NCBI GenBank assembly: GCA_045541115.1
Contig: JAZQIM010000014.1
Coordinates: 62,001-126,000, forward strand
Reading direction: 5' to 3'
Source of the DNA: Aphodoplasma sp045541115
Lineage (GTDB): Bacteria; Bacillota; Clostridia; UBA1381; UMGS1253
DNA length: 64,000 nucleotides
Part shown: one piece after another, positions 9,544 through 18,327 of the stretch
Numbering within the stretch: position 1 is the first letter of the stretch
Layout of the letters: each line of letters begins with the position of its first letter
Translations under genes and position numbers: made by a program
Notes under the pieces: model-generated
Databases searched by the model: none
The model's input: only the letters and a program-made list of their open reading frames with translations
What the model was told of the DNA's origin: nothing

Positions 9544-10042
9544 TTTCATCACCTATCTTCTGAATAACTGAATCAATAAGTTCACGATGGTCATCAGCAT
9601 TTATTTCTCTTTCCAAAATTTTATTTGCAAGTGCCGTAGAAACCTCAACAATTTCATTCTTGATTTCTTCTTTTGCCTTTTTCTTTTCATAGACAATCTG
9701 ATTTTCAGCCTGACGCATAATAACATCGGCTTGCTCTTTTGCCTTTGAAACGATTAGCTCGCCTTGTCTTTTCGCGCTTTCCTGGGCATCTTTAATCATT
9801 TCATCAGTTTCGCTTTTAACTGTGCTGATTTTTTCGTCCCACAAGACTCTATTTTCCTGTGCAATACGCTTCGCTTCGTCTGCATCGGCATATTTTGCAT
9901 CAAGCTCTTTTTGTCTGTTTGAAAGCATTTTGTTGACAGGCTTAAAAAGAAATTTCTTTACGAGAAGAAATAATATCAATAAATTTAATAACGAAATCAC
10001 TATCTGCCATATGTTGACAGAAATAACTTCTAACGATTGCAT
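9536..10042 (-). CDS. atpF: ATP synthase F0 b subunit
   Basis: This 168-residue protein has a single N-terminal membrane helix (IWQIVISLLNLLILFLLVKKF) followed by FKPVNKMLSNRQKEL and a long charged coiled coil, the standard b-subunit layout. It forms the peripheral stalk dimer. The ATG at 10042 has GGAG about 10 bases upstream; the longest frame would start with GTG at 10051. Confidence 0.95.
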   Translation of the reverse strand: MQSLEVISVNIWQIVISLLNLLILFLLVKKFLFKPVNKMLSNRQKELDAKYADADEAKRIAQENRVLWDEKISTVKSETDEMIKDAQESAKRQGELIVSKAKEQADVIMRQAENQIVYEKKKAKEEIKNEIVEVSTALANKILEREINADDHRELIDSVIQKIGDENE

Positions 10043-10133
10043 AGTCTTCACTCTCCGGGATGACAGATACGTTAATAATCATAAATTACACTACGTTCTG
10101 TTTATTTAAAATTCTACTGTGAAAATAGTTATC

Positions 10134-10418
10134 TTATCCAAGTGTTGACATAAGAAGGTTGATAAATATACCCGGTGTAACAAACAACAACAAAATTGCT
10201 ATAACGAGCGCATAAAGTCCTGTTGTTTCAGCTATAGCACAACCCATTAGCATTGTCGATGTAACATCACCCTTGCTTTCAGGCTGACGGCCTATCGCTT
10301 CGCAGGCTTTTGCAACAGCGTTACCTTCACCGATACCGGGTCCGATACCTGCGATCATAGCAGTACCTGCACCTAATGCACAACATCCTAAAATAATTGC
10401 AATTGAAATTTCTAACAT
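10134..10418 (-). CDS. atpE: ATP synthase F0 c subunit with two-carboxylate ion site
   Basis: This 94-residue hairpin of two membrane helices is joined by the RQPESKG polar loop. The ion site residues visible are Glu31 in helix 1 (GIGPGIGEG) and Glu64-Thr65-Thr66 with Tyr69 in helix 2 (AIAETTGLY). In Ilyobacter-type Na+ rotors the helix 1 position is Gln; a Glu here gives the two-carboxylate pattern described for the Na+-driven Fusobacterium nucleatum c ring. Coupling to Na+ is therefore inferred. It lies between atpB and atpF in standard order. Confidence 0.97.
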   Translation of the reverse strand: MLEISIAIILGCCALGAGTAMIAGIGPGIGEGNAVAKACEAIGRQPESKGDVTSTMLMGCAIAETTGLYALVIAILLLFVTPGIFINLLMSTLG

Positions 10419-10438
10419 AATAATTACCTCCTAAAATA

Positions 10439-11317
10439 TTACGCCTTTGCGCGTTTTTTTCTTTTCATATACAATTCGTAAGGAAATCCCCCCGAAATAT
10501 ACATCATTGTAAGCATTGCAAAAATGTATGCCTGTAAGCATCCGCTGAATATATCAAAATATATTGATAAAATCGCAGGAAGTCCAATTTGCAAAAACGG
10601 TATATCGCCCAAAAATCCAGGCAGTACAGAGAAAATCATATTTGACAATCCGCCAAGCCCCGCCGCAACAAGCACCGATATAACAGAGCCCGAAAGCACG
10701 TTTCCGTAATGACGAAATGCCATTGAAATAGGCGTCGCTATTTCGCTTATTACGTTAAGCGGTGCCATCAAAACAGGATTCGCAAAGCTTTTCACATACT
10801 CTATCGGACCGCACTTCATTTTATAATATGTTATTAAAATAAACACAAGTATTGCCCACCCTGCGACGATGTTTAGGTCAGATGTCGGCGGATATAAGCC
10901 GAACAGAGTTACAAGACTTGAAAATGCAGAAAGAGCAATAATTGAAGCAATAAACGGCGAGAAAAACGAAAAATATTCTCCCATATTTCCTATAACCATT
11001 TTATTACACATTTCAACTATCATCTCTGCAAAATGATGTCTTTTAAGCCAAACACCCGATTTTATTCCGTGCACAAGGTATAAACATAAAAATGTAACCG
11101 AGATTATTACCATAAGTGAGTTTACCTGCGATTCTGTAATCGGCAAATCCTGTATCGGCAATTTAATCGTGAAAAATATAAGTGCCCCCGAAATACTTAT
11201 TCCTTCCTTTGCAGGCGTTGTCAACACCTTAAGCAATATGCTAAAACAAATCGGGACAAACATCATCACAATATAAATAATATCTATTATTTTAAATTTT
11301 ATATTTAATTGTTTCAC
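10439..11317 (-). CDS. atpB: ATP synthase F0 a subunit
   Basis: This 292-residue membrane subunit has five to six helices. The essential stator arginine lies in ISMAFRHYGNVLSG of the penultimate long helix, and the last helices (IYFDIFSGCLQAYIFAMLTMMYI) carry the conserved Gln-Ala-Tyr-Ile-Phe-Ala motif. It forms the ion half-channels facing the c ring. The start overlaps the upstream AtpI-like gene by 4 bases. Confidence 0.95.
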   Translation of the reverse strand: MKQLNIKFKIIDIIYIVMMFVPICFSILLKVLTTPAKEGISISGALIFFTIKLPIQDLPITESQVNSLMVIISVTFLCLYLVHGIKSGVWLKRHHFAEMIVEMCNKMVIGNMGEYFSFFSPFIASIIALSAFSSLVTLFGLYPPTSDLNIVAGWAILVFILITYYKMKCGPIEYVKSFANPVLMAPLNVISEIATPISMAFRHYGNVLSGSVISVLVAAGLGGLSNMIFSVLPGFLGDIPFLQIGLPAILSIYFDIFSGCLQAYIFAMLTMMYISGGFPYELYMKRKKRAKA

Positions 11318-11721
11318 TCTTTCATCCCCTCCTGCTCATTCTCCTTATCTTTCCATAGTGGGCGAATCATAATTGCAAGTCTCGGGAAAAACATAGGTAC
11401 TAAAAGCGATATTGTATTAAACCATGACAAAAGTACACAAGCACCTATGATTATAAACATCGCAAAATTTCTTGCGCTCTGAGACAGCTTTATTATCTTT
11501 TTTGCATCTGATTCATCTTTTGTTAATGCTTTTTGTATTGTTATGCCCATAAATAAAAAGTTTAAGACACCAACGATTGCAGAAACAATATTTCCAAGCA
11601 AAACAGTGTAATTCCACTTATTATATACAACAAAAACTATATTCATCAAGATGCTTAAAACGATAACAACGTATGATATATATTTTGTTTCCTTTAATAC
11701 AGTTTTATCAATACTATTCAT
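11314..11721 (-). CDS. atpI: AtpI-like small membrane protein
   Basis: This 135-residue protein has four hydrophobic segments. It is the first gene of the atp operon, the usual place of AtpI, whose proposed roles are c-ring assembly or Mg2+/Ca2+ handling. Sequence conservation in this family is low, so the name rests mainly on position, size and topology. The ATG at 11721 has GGGAGAAAG upstream; the longer TTG start at 11736 lies within that ribosome binding site. Confidence 0.75.
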   Translation of the reverse strand: MNSIDKTVLKETKYISYVVIVLSILMNIVFVVYNKWNYTVLLGNIVSAIVGVLNFLFMGITIQKALTKDESDAKKIIKLSQSARNFAMFIIIGACVLLSWFNTISLLVPMFFPRLAIMIRPLWKDKENEQEGMKE

Positions 11722-11753
11722 AAAACTTTCTCCCAAAAATCAACATTAGAATT

Positions 11754-11782
11754 ATTCTACCATAAATACTACTTTTTAGCAA
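11754..11782 (-). promoter_or_regulatory. Candidate atp operon promoter
   Basis: On the minus strand, TTGCTA (11782-11777) is followed after 17 bases by TAGAAT (11759-11754), about 32 bases upstream of the AtpI start codon. Both hexamers are imperfect. Confidence 0.45.
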
Positions 11783-11847
11783 TACCTAAACAGCCATTAT
11801 TTGTTATAAATTTAAAAAATTTTTATTTAAATAACATAAATATAAAT

Positions 11848-11876
11848 GACGAACACACCATTTAAGTATGTTCGTC
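11848..11876 (-). terminator. Hairpin after citrate synthase gene
   Basis: A perfect 8-base inverted repeat, GACGAACA/TGTTCGTC, with a 13-base loop follows the citrate synthase stop. The bases after it on the minus strand are T/A-rich rather than a pure T run. Confidence 0.55.
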
Positions 11877-11889
11877 AATAAAAATATTA

Positions 11890-13251
11890 TTATCTCTCGT
11901 CAAGCGATATATAATCACTGTGCTTCATAACATTTTTGTATGCCGGGCGAATAATTTTCCCCGCATTAACAAGCTCTTCTAGGCGGTGTGCACTCCATCC
12001 TACAATTCTTGCTATTGCAAAAATAGGTGTGTATAATTCAAGCGGTAAATTAAGCATGCTGTACACAAAACCGCTGTAAAAATCGACATTTGCACTCACA
12101 CCCTTGTATATCTTACGTTTTTTTGCAATAACGTCGACTGCAACTTTTTCAATATTTGCATAGAGTCGATACTCTTTTTCGCGGCCTTTTTCCTTTGCAA
12201 GACTTTCCACAAAACCTTTAAATACATTTGCACGCGGATCTGAAATCGAATAAACCGCATGTCCCATACCGTAAATCAATCCTGCACCATCAAAAGCTTT
12301 TTTGTCAAGTATATCGCCCAAATATTTTCCAAGCTCTTCTTCATCATCCCAATCGGACACATTTTTCATTATATCCTCTACCATTTTTACGACCTTGATG
12401 TTTGCCCCGCCATGTTTTGGTCCTTTTAATGAACCTAGCGCAGCTGCAATTGCCGAATAAGTATCTGTGCCGGAAGATGATACAACACGTGTTGTAAATG
12501 TAGAGTTATTTCCGCCACCATGTTCTGCATGAAGCACAAGCGCAATGTCGAGTATTTTCGCCTCAAGCTCTGTATAATTGCAGTCCGGTCGAAGTATGCG
12601 AAGTATGTTTTCCGCCGTGGAAAGCTCCGGGCTCGGAGAATGAATAAACAAGCTCTGTCCATCATGATAATGAACGTACGCCTGATAACCATACACCGCC
12701 AAAAGCGGAAATAGTGCAATAAGCTGCAGTGACTGCCTAAGCACATTCGGCAGCGATATGTCGTTTGCATTTTCATCATACGAATAAAGCGTAAGCACAC
12801 TTCTTGCAAGTGTGTTCATCATGTCCGAGCTCGGCGCTTTCATTATTATGTCACGCACAAAGCTCGTAGGAAGCGTCCTGTAATCATTTAGCAAAACACA
12901 AAAATCATTGAGCTCTTTTTTACTCGGAAGCTCTCCAAACAATAAAAGGTATGCCGTTTCTTCAAATCCAAATCGTTCTTCCTTTATAAAGCCCGAAACA
13001 ATTTGCTCTATATCGATTCCTCTGTAAAAAAGCTTTCCTTCGCATGGTATCATATCATTGTCAACGACAGTATATGAACGCACCTCGGATATGTCTGTAA
13101 GACCTGTCAAAACGCCTTTTCCGTTTATATCTCTAAGGCCTCTTTTTACCTCGTACTTACTATATAATTCAGTATCTATTGTGCTGTTTTGTATGCATTT
13201 GTCCATCAAACTGACAATTTGCGGTGTTATTTCACTAAATTTTTTTGCCAT
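11890..13251 (-). CDS. gltA: Citrate synthase
   Basis: This 453-residue enzyme condenses oxaloacetate and acetyl-CoA. The active-site signatures are all visible: HAEHGGGNNSTF (first catalytic His), YGMGHAVYSISDPRA (second His and substrate-binding Arg) and SANVDFYSGFVYS (catalytic Asp). Residues 1-100 form a longer N-terminal region than in the shortest bacterial enzymes, as seen in many clostridial homologues. No aconitase or isocitrate dehydrogenase lies nearby, so it probably feeds glutamate synthesis. 2-methylcitrate synthase activity cannot be excluded. AGGAGGT lies 7 bases upstream of the ATG. Confidence 0.93.
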   Translation of the reverse strand: MAKKFSEITPQIVSLMDKCIQNSTIDTELYSKYEVKRGLRDINGKGVLTGLTDISEVRSYTVVDNDMIPCEGKLFYRGIDIEQIVSGFIKEERFGFEETAYLLLFGELPSKKELNDFCVLLNDYRTLPTSFVRDIIMKAPSSDMMNTLARSVLTLYSYDENANDISLPNVLRQSLQLIALFPLLAVYGYQAYVHYHDGQSLFIHSPSPELSTAENILRILRPDCNYTELEAKILDIALVLHAEHGGGNNSTFTTRVVSSSGTDTYSAIAAALGSLKGPKHGGANIKVVKMVEDIMKNVSDWDDEEELGKYLGDILDKKAFDGAGLIYGMGHAVYSISDPRANVFKGFVESLAKEKGREKEYRLYANIEKVAVDVIAKKRKIYKGVSANVDFYSGFVYSMLNLPLELYTPIFAIARIVGWSAHRLEELVNAGKIIRPAYKNVMKHSDYISLDER

Positions 13252-13322
13252 CTGCCATACCTCCTAATACTTTGTATCAACTTCAATAAGTTATGTATGC
13301 CCAAACAAATCCATTTTTAAAC

Positions 13323-14123
13323 TCATAAAAATCTGACGCTTATTTCTCCGCTGCTTATTTTTTCACATTGTCCTTCTTCGTTTTTTATTACGAGTGCACC
13401 AAAATCATCTATATCGCAAACAAAGACTTCGCGCTCTTTGCCGGCACAAATAGCCTTAACCTTTTTGCCAATAACACACGAACGCTTCTTGTACTCATCC
13501 ATTATACCTTTTATATTGTCTGCGCATATATCGGCATATACCTTTTCAAATTCATTTAAAACCTGCGCTATAAGAAAGGCTCTGTCAATTTGTATGTCAG
13601 TATTCATCAAAAGCGATGTCGCAATGTCTTTTATGTCAGGCGGAAACGCATCGTTTGTAACATTTATGCCGACACCTAAAATAATATAATCAACGCTGCC
13701 CACATTATTGCTGATTGTTTCTGCAAGTATACCACATAGCTTTCTTTTGTTTAAATATATATCGTTTACCCATTTGATCTCAGTCTTCGTATGCGCCACA
13801 GAATCTATCGCACGGCAAAGTGCAACCGATGTAGCGGCAGTTATCAACAATATACGCTCAATATCAAATTCAGGTCGCAAAATGATACTTAAATACACCC
13901 CGGCATCTGATGGAGAATAAAAACTTCTTCCAAGCCTTCCACGTCCGAATGTTTGCTTTTTTGCAATCACAACACTTCCGTGTGGCGCATCATTTTTTGC
14001 GAGCATTTTTGCGTAGTTATTCGTCGAGTCAACACTGTCAAGAATATGAATATCACAAGAAAAAATTTTTCCGGACAAATACTTAATTATATTCTCTTTT
14101 GAAATATTATTGCTTGCTTTCAT
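13323..14123 (-). CDS. birA: Biotin-[acetyl-CoA-carboxylase] ligase, catalytic form without HTH
   Basis: This 266-residue biotin protein ligase has DSTNNYAKML, KKQTFGRGRLGRSFYSP (the GRGRxGR biotinyl-AMP loop), IKWVNDIYLNKRKLCGILAE (the KWPND-type motif and catalytic Lys) and a C-terminal SH3-like domain with SCVIGKKV. There is no N-terminal DNA-binding winged helix, so it should not act as a repressor. Start choice is uncertain: ATG at 14123 has a G-rich site 11 bases away, while ATG at 14132 is too close to it. Confidence 0.9.
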   Translation of the reverse strand: MKASNNISKENIIKYLSGKIFSCDIHILDSVDSTNNYAKMLAKNDAPHGSVVIAKKQTFGRGRLGRSFYSPSDAGVYLSIILRPEFDIERILLITAATSVALCRAIDSVAHTKTEIKWVNDIYLNKRKLCGILAETISNNVGSVDYIILGVGINVTNDAFPPDIKDIATSLLMNTDIQIDRAFLIAQVLNEFEKVYADICADNIKGIMDEYKKRSCVIGKKVKAICAGKEREVFVCDIDDFGALVIKNEEGQCEKISSGEISVRFL

Positions 14124-14144
14124 AAATGACATAGCCCCCAAATT

Positions 14145-15239
14145 TTATACATTAAATCTAAACAGCACTATGTCGCCGTCCTTCATCACGTATTCCTTGC
14201 CTTCCGAGCGCACAAGACCTTTTTCTTTTGCCGCAGTCATTGTGCCGCAATCTATTAAGTCATTATACGCAACAACCTCTGCGCGGATAAACCCTTTTTC
14301 AAAATCAGTATGAATCTTTCCGGCAGCCTGCGGTGCTTTTGTTCCGTTAACAATTGTCCATGCTCTTACTTCAGGTTCGCCTGCTGTAAGATAGCTTATA
14401 AGGCCCAAAAGTTTATAACTCGCCTTTACTATCTTATCGAGTCCCGATTCATCCATGCCCATTTCGCTTAGGAATTCTCTTTTTTCTTCTGCGTCAAGTT
14501 CAGATATCTCTTCTTCAATTCGTGCAGAAATCGCGATAACTTCTGATTTTTCTGTGGCGGCAAATTTCTCCACTTCATTTACGAGTGCATTTTTATCAAT
14601 TCCTGACGCAAAATCATCTTCAGATACGTTTGCAACATATAAAACAGGCTTCATCGTAAGAAGTGCAACTTCCTTCATCATTTCTGCTTGCTCATCGCTA
14701 AAATTATACGCACGGGCAGGTTTTCCGTCTTCAAGCACCTTCTTTACTTCCTCAAGTAAATCAAGCTCTACCTGAAACTTTTTATCTCCCTTAAGCGCTT
14801 TTTTAACTCTGTCAATACGGCGTTCAAGCATTTCTATATCGGCAAATATAAGCTCAAGATTTATCGTTTCAATATCACGAAGCGGTCCTATGCTTCCATC
14901 GACATGCACAATGTTTGAATCCTCAAAGCAGCGCACAACATGCACGATAGCATCAACCTCACGGATATGTGACAAAAACTTATTGCCAAGTCCTTCACCA
15001 CGACTTGCTCCTTTAACAAGTCCAGCTATATCAACAAATTCAATAATTGCCGGTGTAACCTTCTTCGGATTATACATCTGTGCCAATTTGTCAAGGCGTT
15101 CATCGGGCACGCTTACTATTCCTACATTAGGCTCAATCGTACAAAACGGATAGTTCGCCGACTCTGCACCCGCCTGTGTTATCGCATTAAATAATGTTGA
15201 TTTACCTACGTTTGGTAATCCCACTATACCAAGTTTCAT
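14145..15239 (-). CDS. ychF: YchF/OLA1-family ATPase
   Basis: This 364-residue Obg-related P-loop protein has GLPNVGKSTLFNAIT, switch region DIAGLVKGASRGEGLGNKFL, the NVSE motif that replaces NKxD and favours ATP, a coiled-coil insert, and the C-terminal TGS domain (FNV end). It binds ribosomes and is linked to stress and redox responses. Length is exactly as expected. Confidence 0.97.
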   Translation of the reverse strand: MKLGIVGLPNVGKSTLFNAITQAGAESANYPFCTIEPNVGIVSVPDERLDKLAQMYNPKKVTPAIIEFVDIAGLVKGASRGEGLGNKFLSHIREVDAIVHVVRCFEDSNIVHVDGSIGPLRDIETINLELIFADIEMLERRIDRVKKALKGDKKFQVELDLLEEVKKVLEDGKPARAYNFSDEQAEMMKEVALLTMKPVLYVANVSEDDFASGIDKNALVNEVEKFAATEKSEVIAISARIEEEISELDAEEKREFLSEMGMDESGLDKIVKASYKLLGLISYLTAGEPEVRAWTIVNGTKAPQAAGKIHTDFEKGFIRAEVVAYNDLIDCGTMTAAKEKGLVRSEGKEYVMKDGDIVLFRFNV

Positions 15240-15533
15240 AATATTTTTTCTCCTTTTTATCCATCTGTTTCAAATGCATTTTCATACGTGTCAATTATAG
15301 CACATCAAATTTGACTTATCAATAGAAAACTGCCAATTTTTGTTTTTCAAACCCAAAACAAAAAAAGCTCGACAAAATTTAATTAAACCAAGCTTTTTAA
15401 TTTGATTATTTAAAGAATTTTTGTTAGAATATAGTAGAATAATATTTTTATAAAATGTATTACTTTTAAAGAGCGTTTTAAAAATATATTTTTGTATATT
15501 TTACTTCTTCGTTTAGGCTTTAAGGAGGCAACA
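15240..15533. other. Intergenic region between ychF and MATE gene
   Basis: This 294-base AT-rich stretch separates divergent genes. A weak inverted repeat, AAAAAGCT (15363-15370) against AGCTTTTT (15392-15399), with a 21-base loop may be a relic terminator. No convincing gene or riboswitch was seen. Confidence 0.4.
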
Positions 15534-16901
15534 ATGACTTTTTCAGAATCAATTAAAGATAAAAAATTTTTAAAATGGATGTTTACTTTGTCACTGCCGA
15601 TAGCAGGACAAAACCTTATAAATGCATCGATTAACACAGCTGACACAATAATGGTCGGTCAGCTCGGCGAAGTATCTATTGCCGCAGTCGGCCTTGCAAA
15701 TCAAATTTTTTTCATGCTGTCACTTATACTCTTTGGCGTATGCAGCGGATGTAATGTGTTCGTTGCACAGTTCTGGGGAAAAAAAGATACCACAAACATT
15801 CGAAAAACAATAGCACTGTCTACATGGTTATCTATTATTCCCTGTGTAATATTCACATGCCTTGCGATATTTGCGCCGGAATTTCTGATGCGCATTTTTT
15901 CCAGCGATACAAAGGTAATAGCCGACGGATGTGACTACCTTCGCATTATCGCCCTAAGCTATATCCCCTACGGAATTTCACTTACAATAAGCGGCTCCGT
16001 ACGCACAATTGAGCGCCCGACGCTGCCACTTGTAGTTTCTATTATTTCACTTTTTACAAACACATTTTTAAATTATGTGCTTATTTTCGGAAAATTCGGT
16101 GTGAGCGCACTTGGAATCAAAGGTGCGGCTCTTGCCACAACAATTACACGTATATTAGAGCTTATCATCGTTGTCAGTGCGCTATATATACGTTTTAAAA
16201 ACATTTCGCTTCGCCCAAAGGATTTTATACGTTGCCTGTCACCACAGTTTATAAAGCCGTTTATGCGTTCTGTAACGCCCGTAATTATAAACGAATCCAC
16301 ATGGGGCATAGGTGTTGCGCTTTATTCTGTCGTTTACTCTAAAATGGGAACAGGCGTTGTAGCAGCGATGAATATCAACAACGTCTTTGACAACCTTTTC
16401 CGCGCTTTGTTCTTCGGCATGGGTTATGCCGCAGGCGCAATCGTCGGCAAAACTATTGGCGAAGGAAAAGATGAGCTTGCGCTTGATTATGGAAAACGAT
16501 TTAATATTATTACACCAATTTTTAGCATCGTCTTCACTGTAATCATTATCTGCTTTGCTCCGGCTATAAAATATATTTACAACGTATCTGATGATGTAAT
16601 GTACAGCGCGATGATGCTTATTGTCGTATCAGGCTTATATGCACCACTTCGGAACGGAACTCTCGTACAAATGGTCGGCGTACTGCGAAGTGGCGGCGAT
16701 ACAAAATTCACACTTTTTTTAGACCTTGCGGGCGTGTGGGCAATCGCTCTGCCGTTCGGCGCATTATTTGGCCTTGTTTTTAAATTTAATATAATAGTCG
16801 TTCACGCCATAATGCTATCTGAAGAGTTGTTCAAATATATTCTCATCACAAAACGCGTATTTAGCGGCAAATGGGTAAGCAATCTTGTGCGAAACATGTA
16901 A
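15534..16901 (+). CDS. MATE family efflux transporter
   Basis: This 455-residue membrane protein has 12 hydrophobic helices in two homologous halves. The first half opens TLSLPIAGQNLINASINTAD and MVGQLGEVSIAAVGLANQ, and the second half TPVIINESTWGIGVALYSVVY and AAMNINNVFDNLFRALFFGMG, both matching the MatE domain. It exports drugs or metabolites with a Na+ or H+ gradient. The ATG at 15534 has AAGGAGG 6 bases upstream. It converges on the ZIP gene with only 2 bases between the stops. Confidence 0.93.
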   Translation: MTFSESIKDKKFLKWMFTLSLPIAGQNLINASINTADTIMVGQLGEVSIAAVGLANQIFFMLSLILFGVCSGCNVFVAQFWGKKDTTNIRKTIALSTWLSIIPCVIFTCLAIFAPEFLMRIFSSDTKVIADGCDYLRIIALSYIPYGISLTISGSVRTIERPTLPLVVSIISLFTNTFLNYVLIFGKFGVSALGIKGAALATTITRILELIIVVSALYIRFKNISLRPKDFIRCLSPQFIKPFMRSVTPVIINESTWGIGVALYSVVYSKMGTGVVAAMNINNVFDNLFRALFFGMGYAAGAIVGKTIGEGKDELALDYGKRFNIITPIFSIVFTVIIICFAPAIKYIYNVSDDVMYSAMMLIVVSGLYAPLRNGTLVQMVGVLRSGGDTKFTLFLDLAGVWAIALPFGALFGLVFKFNIIVVHAIMLSEELFKYILITKRVFSGKWVSNLVRNM

Positions 16902-16903
16902 TA

Positions 16904-17692
16904 TTATCCAAGCGCAACGTCGAGTATCATCATTAGTACAAAACCGAGCGAGAACATTATCGTGCCGATATTTGAATGGCTGCCTTCAGACATTTCAGGT
17001 ATAAGCTCTTCAACAACGACATACATCATTGCGCCGGCAGCAAAACTTAAAAGATATGGTAGCACAGGCACAAAAAAGCTTGCAAATAGTATTGTCAGGA
17101 TTGATCCAAGCGGCTCGACAACTCCCGATATAAGTCCGTACATGAATGCTTTTGACTTTTTCTCTCCGTTTGCAACGAGTGGCATCGAAACGATTGCTCC
17201 TTCAGGGAAATTCTGAATCGCAATACCGATTGCAAGCACGAGCGCTGCACCGGCAGATATTGCTGCATTTCCGCTAATCCATCCCGCAACTACAACTCCG
17301 ACTGCCATTCCTTCAGGAATGTTATGAAGCACTACCGCAAAAACCATTAGAGATGTCTTTTTCAAGCTACACTTTACTCCCTCGCTCTCACCTGCAGAAG
17401 CGTGAAAATGCGGTACTATTTTATCGAGTAACAGCAAAAACATTATACCAAACAAAAAGCCTACCGCTGCAGGAATCAAAGCAAGTTTTTCCATATGCTC
17501 CGACTGCTCCATTGCAGGAATTAAAAGGCTCCATACAGATGCTGCGCTCATTACACCAGCAGCAAATCCTGAAAGCGAGCGATGCAATGTCTTATTCATT
17601 TCTTTTTTTACAAAAAATACACATGCGCTACCGAGCGTTGTGCCAAGCAGCGGAAGAAAAATGCTGTATAACACCTGACTTAAATTTTCCAT
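16904..17692 (-). CDS. ZIP family metal transporter
   Basis: This 262-residue protein has eight hydrophobic helices. The metal-site motifs are VLHNIPEGMAVGV in helix 4 and IQNFPEGAIVSMPL in helix 5, typical of the ZupT/GufA branch that imports zinc or other divalent metals. A His-containing loop (KIVPHFHASAG) lies between helices 3 and 4. GGGGGA is 6 bases upstream of the ATG at 17692. Confidence 0.92.
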   Translation of the reverse strand: MENLSQVLYSIFLPLLGTTLGSACVFFVKKEMNKTLHRSLSGFAAGVMSAASVWSLLIPAMEQSEHMEKLALIPAAVGFLFGIMFLLLLDKIVPHFHASAGESEGVKCSLKKTSLMVFAVVLHNIPEGMAVGVVVAGWISGNAAISAGAALVLAIGIAIQNFPEGAIVSMPLVANGEKKSKAFMYGLISGVVEPLGSILTILFASFFVPVLPYLLSFAAGAMMYVVVEELIPEMSEGSHSNIGTIMFSLGFVLMMILDVALG

Positions 17693-17827
17693 AAATATCC
17701 CCCCACATTTATTTTGATTACACATAGGCTATCACATTACTCGTCTAAAGTCAATATTTTAGACAATCACTTTTTTTGTATATAAAAACGTAAAATGTAT
17801 ATGCTATATTCAAAGGAGTGATTACAA

Positions 17828-18271
17828 ATGTTAAATACACACAATACCGACACAGCAGAGCTTTTAAAAGAGTGTAACGCGGGCATTAAAATGGGCGTAA
17901 CATCTATTGATGAGGTGCTTGATAATGTCAAAGACGAAAAATTCAAAAGCATTTTGTCTAAAAACAAAGAAGAACACCAACGCCTCGGAAGCGAAACACA
18001 TGAGCTTTTAAATGAGTATAATGAAGCAGGTAAAGAACCAAACCCAATGGCAAAAGGAATGTCGTGGATGAAAACAAATATAATGCTATCTGTAAATGAA
18101 AGCGACAACACCGTTGCAGATTTAATAACCGATGGCTGCAATATGGGTGTTAAATCGCTAAACCGCTACCTTAACAAATATAAGGCAGCAGACGAAAAAT
18201 CAAAGGATATTGCTAAAAAACTCATAAACTTAGAACATCAGCTTTCAATTGACGTTCGTCCTTATCTCTAA
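17828..18271 (+). CDS. Small helical-bundle protein (DUF2383-like, ferritin-like fold)
   Basis: This 147-residue, all-helical, charged protein is without signal peptide. Four amphipathic helices can be recognised, with glutamates in DEVLDNVKDEKF and EEHQRLGSETHELLNEY. It resembles small clostridial proteins of the DUF2383/ferritin-like bundle group, whose role is unknown. The conserved MKTNIMLSVNESDNTVADLITDGCNMGVK segment is typical of that group. A GGAGTG site precedes the ATG. Monocistronic, ending at a strong terminator. Confidence 0.65.
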   Translation: MLNTHNTDTAELLKECNAGIKMGVTSIDEVLDNVKDEKFKSILSKNKEEHQRLGSETHELLNEYNEAGKEPNPMAKGMSWMKTNIMLSVNESDNTVADLITDGCNMGVKSLNRYLNKYKAADEKSKDIAKKLINLEHQLSIDVRPYL

Positions 18272-18273
18272 AC

Positions 18274-18321
18274 AAAAAGCTCTTGGTTTTTAGATTGTAT
18301 CTAAATTCCAAGAGCTATTTT
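18274..18321. terminator. Bidirectional terminator
   Basis: AGCTCTTGG (18279-18287) pairs with CCAAGAGCT (18308-18316). There are A-rich and T-rich flanks, so it can end both the upstream plus-strand gene and the minus-strand lyase gene. Confidence 0.8.
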
Positions 18322-18327
18322 TACAAA

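Noticed and set aside
9822..10109. Plus-strand frames opposite the atp, argS, OPT and other genes
   Set aside because: They are antisense shadows of well-identified genes, without ribosome binding sites or family similarity.
14124..14141. TTG or ATG starts of birA upstream of 14123
   Set aside because: The TTG lies within the ribosome binding site, and the ATG at 14132 is only 2 bases from it, so the ATG at 14123 was preferred.
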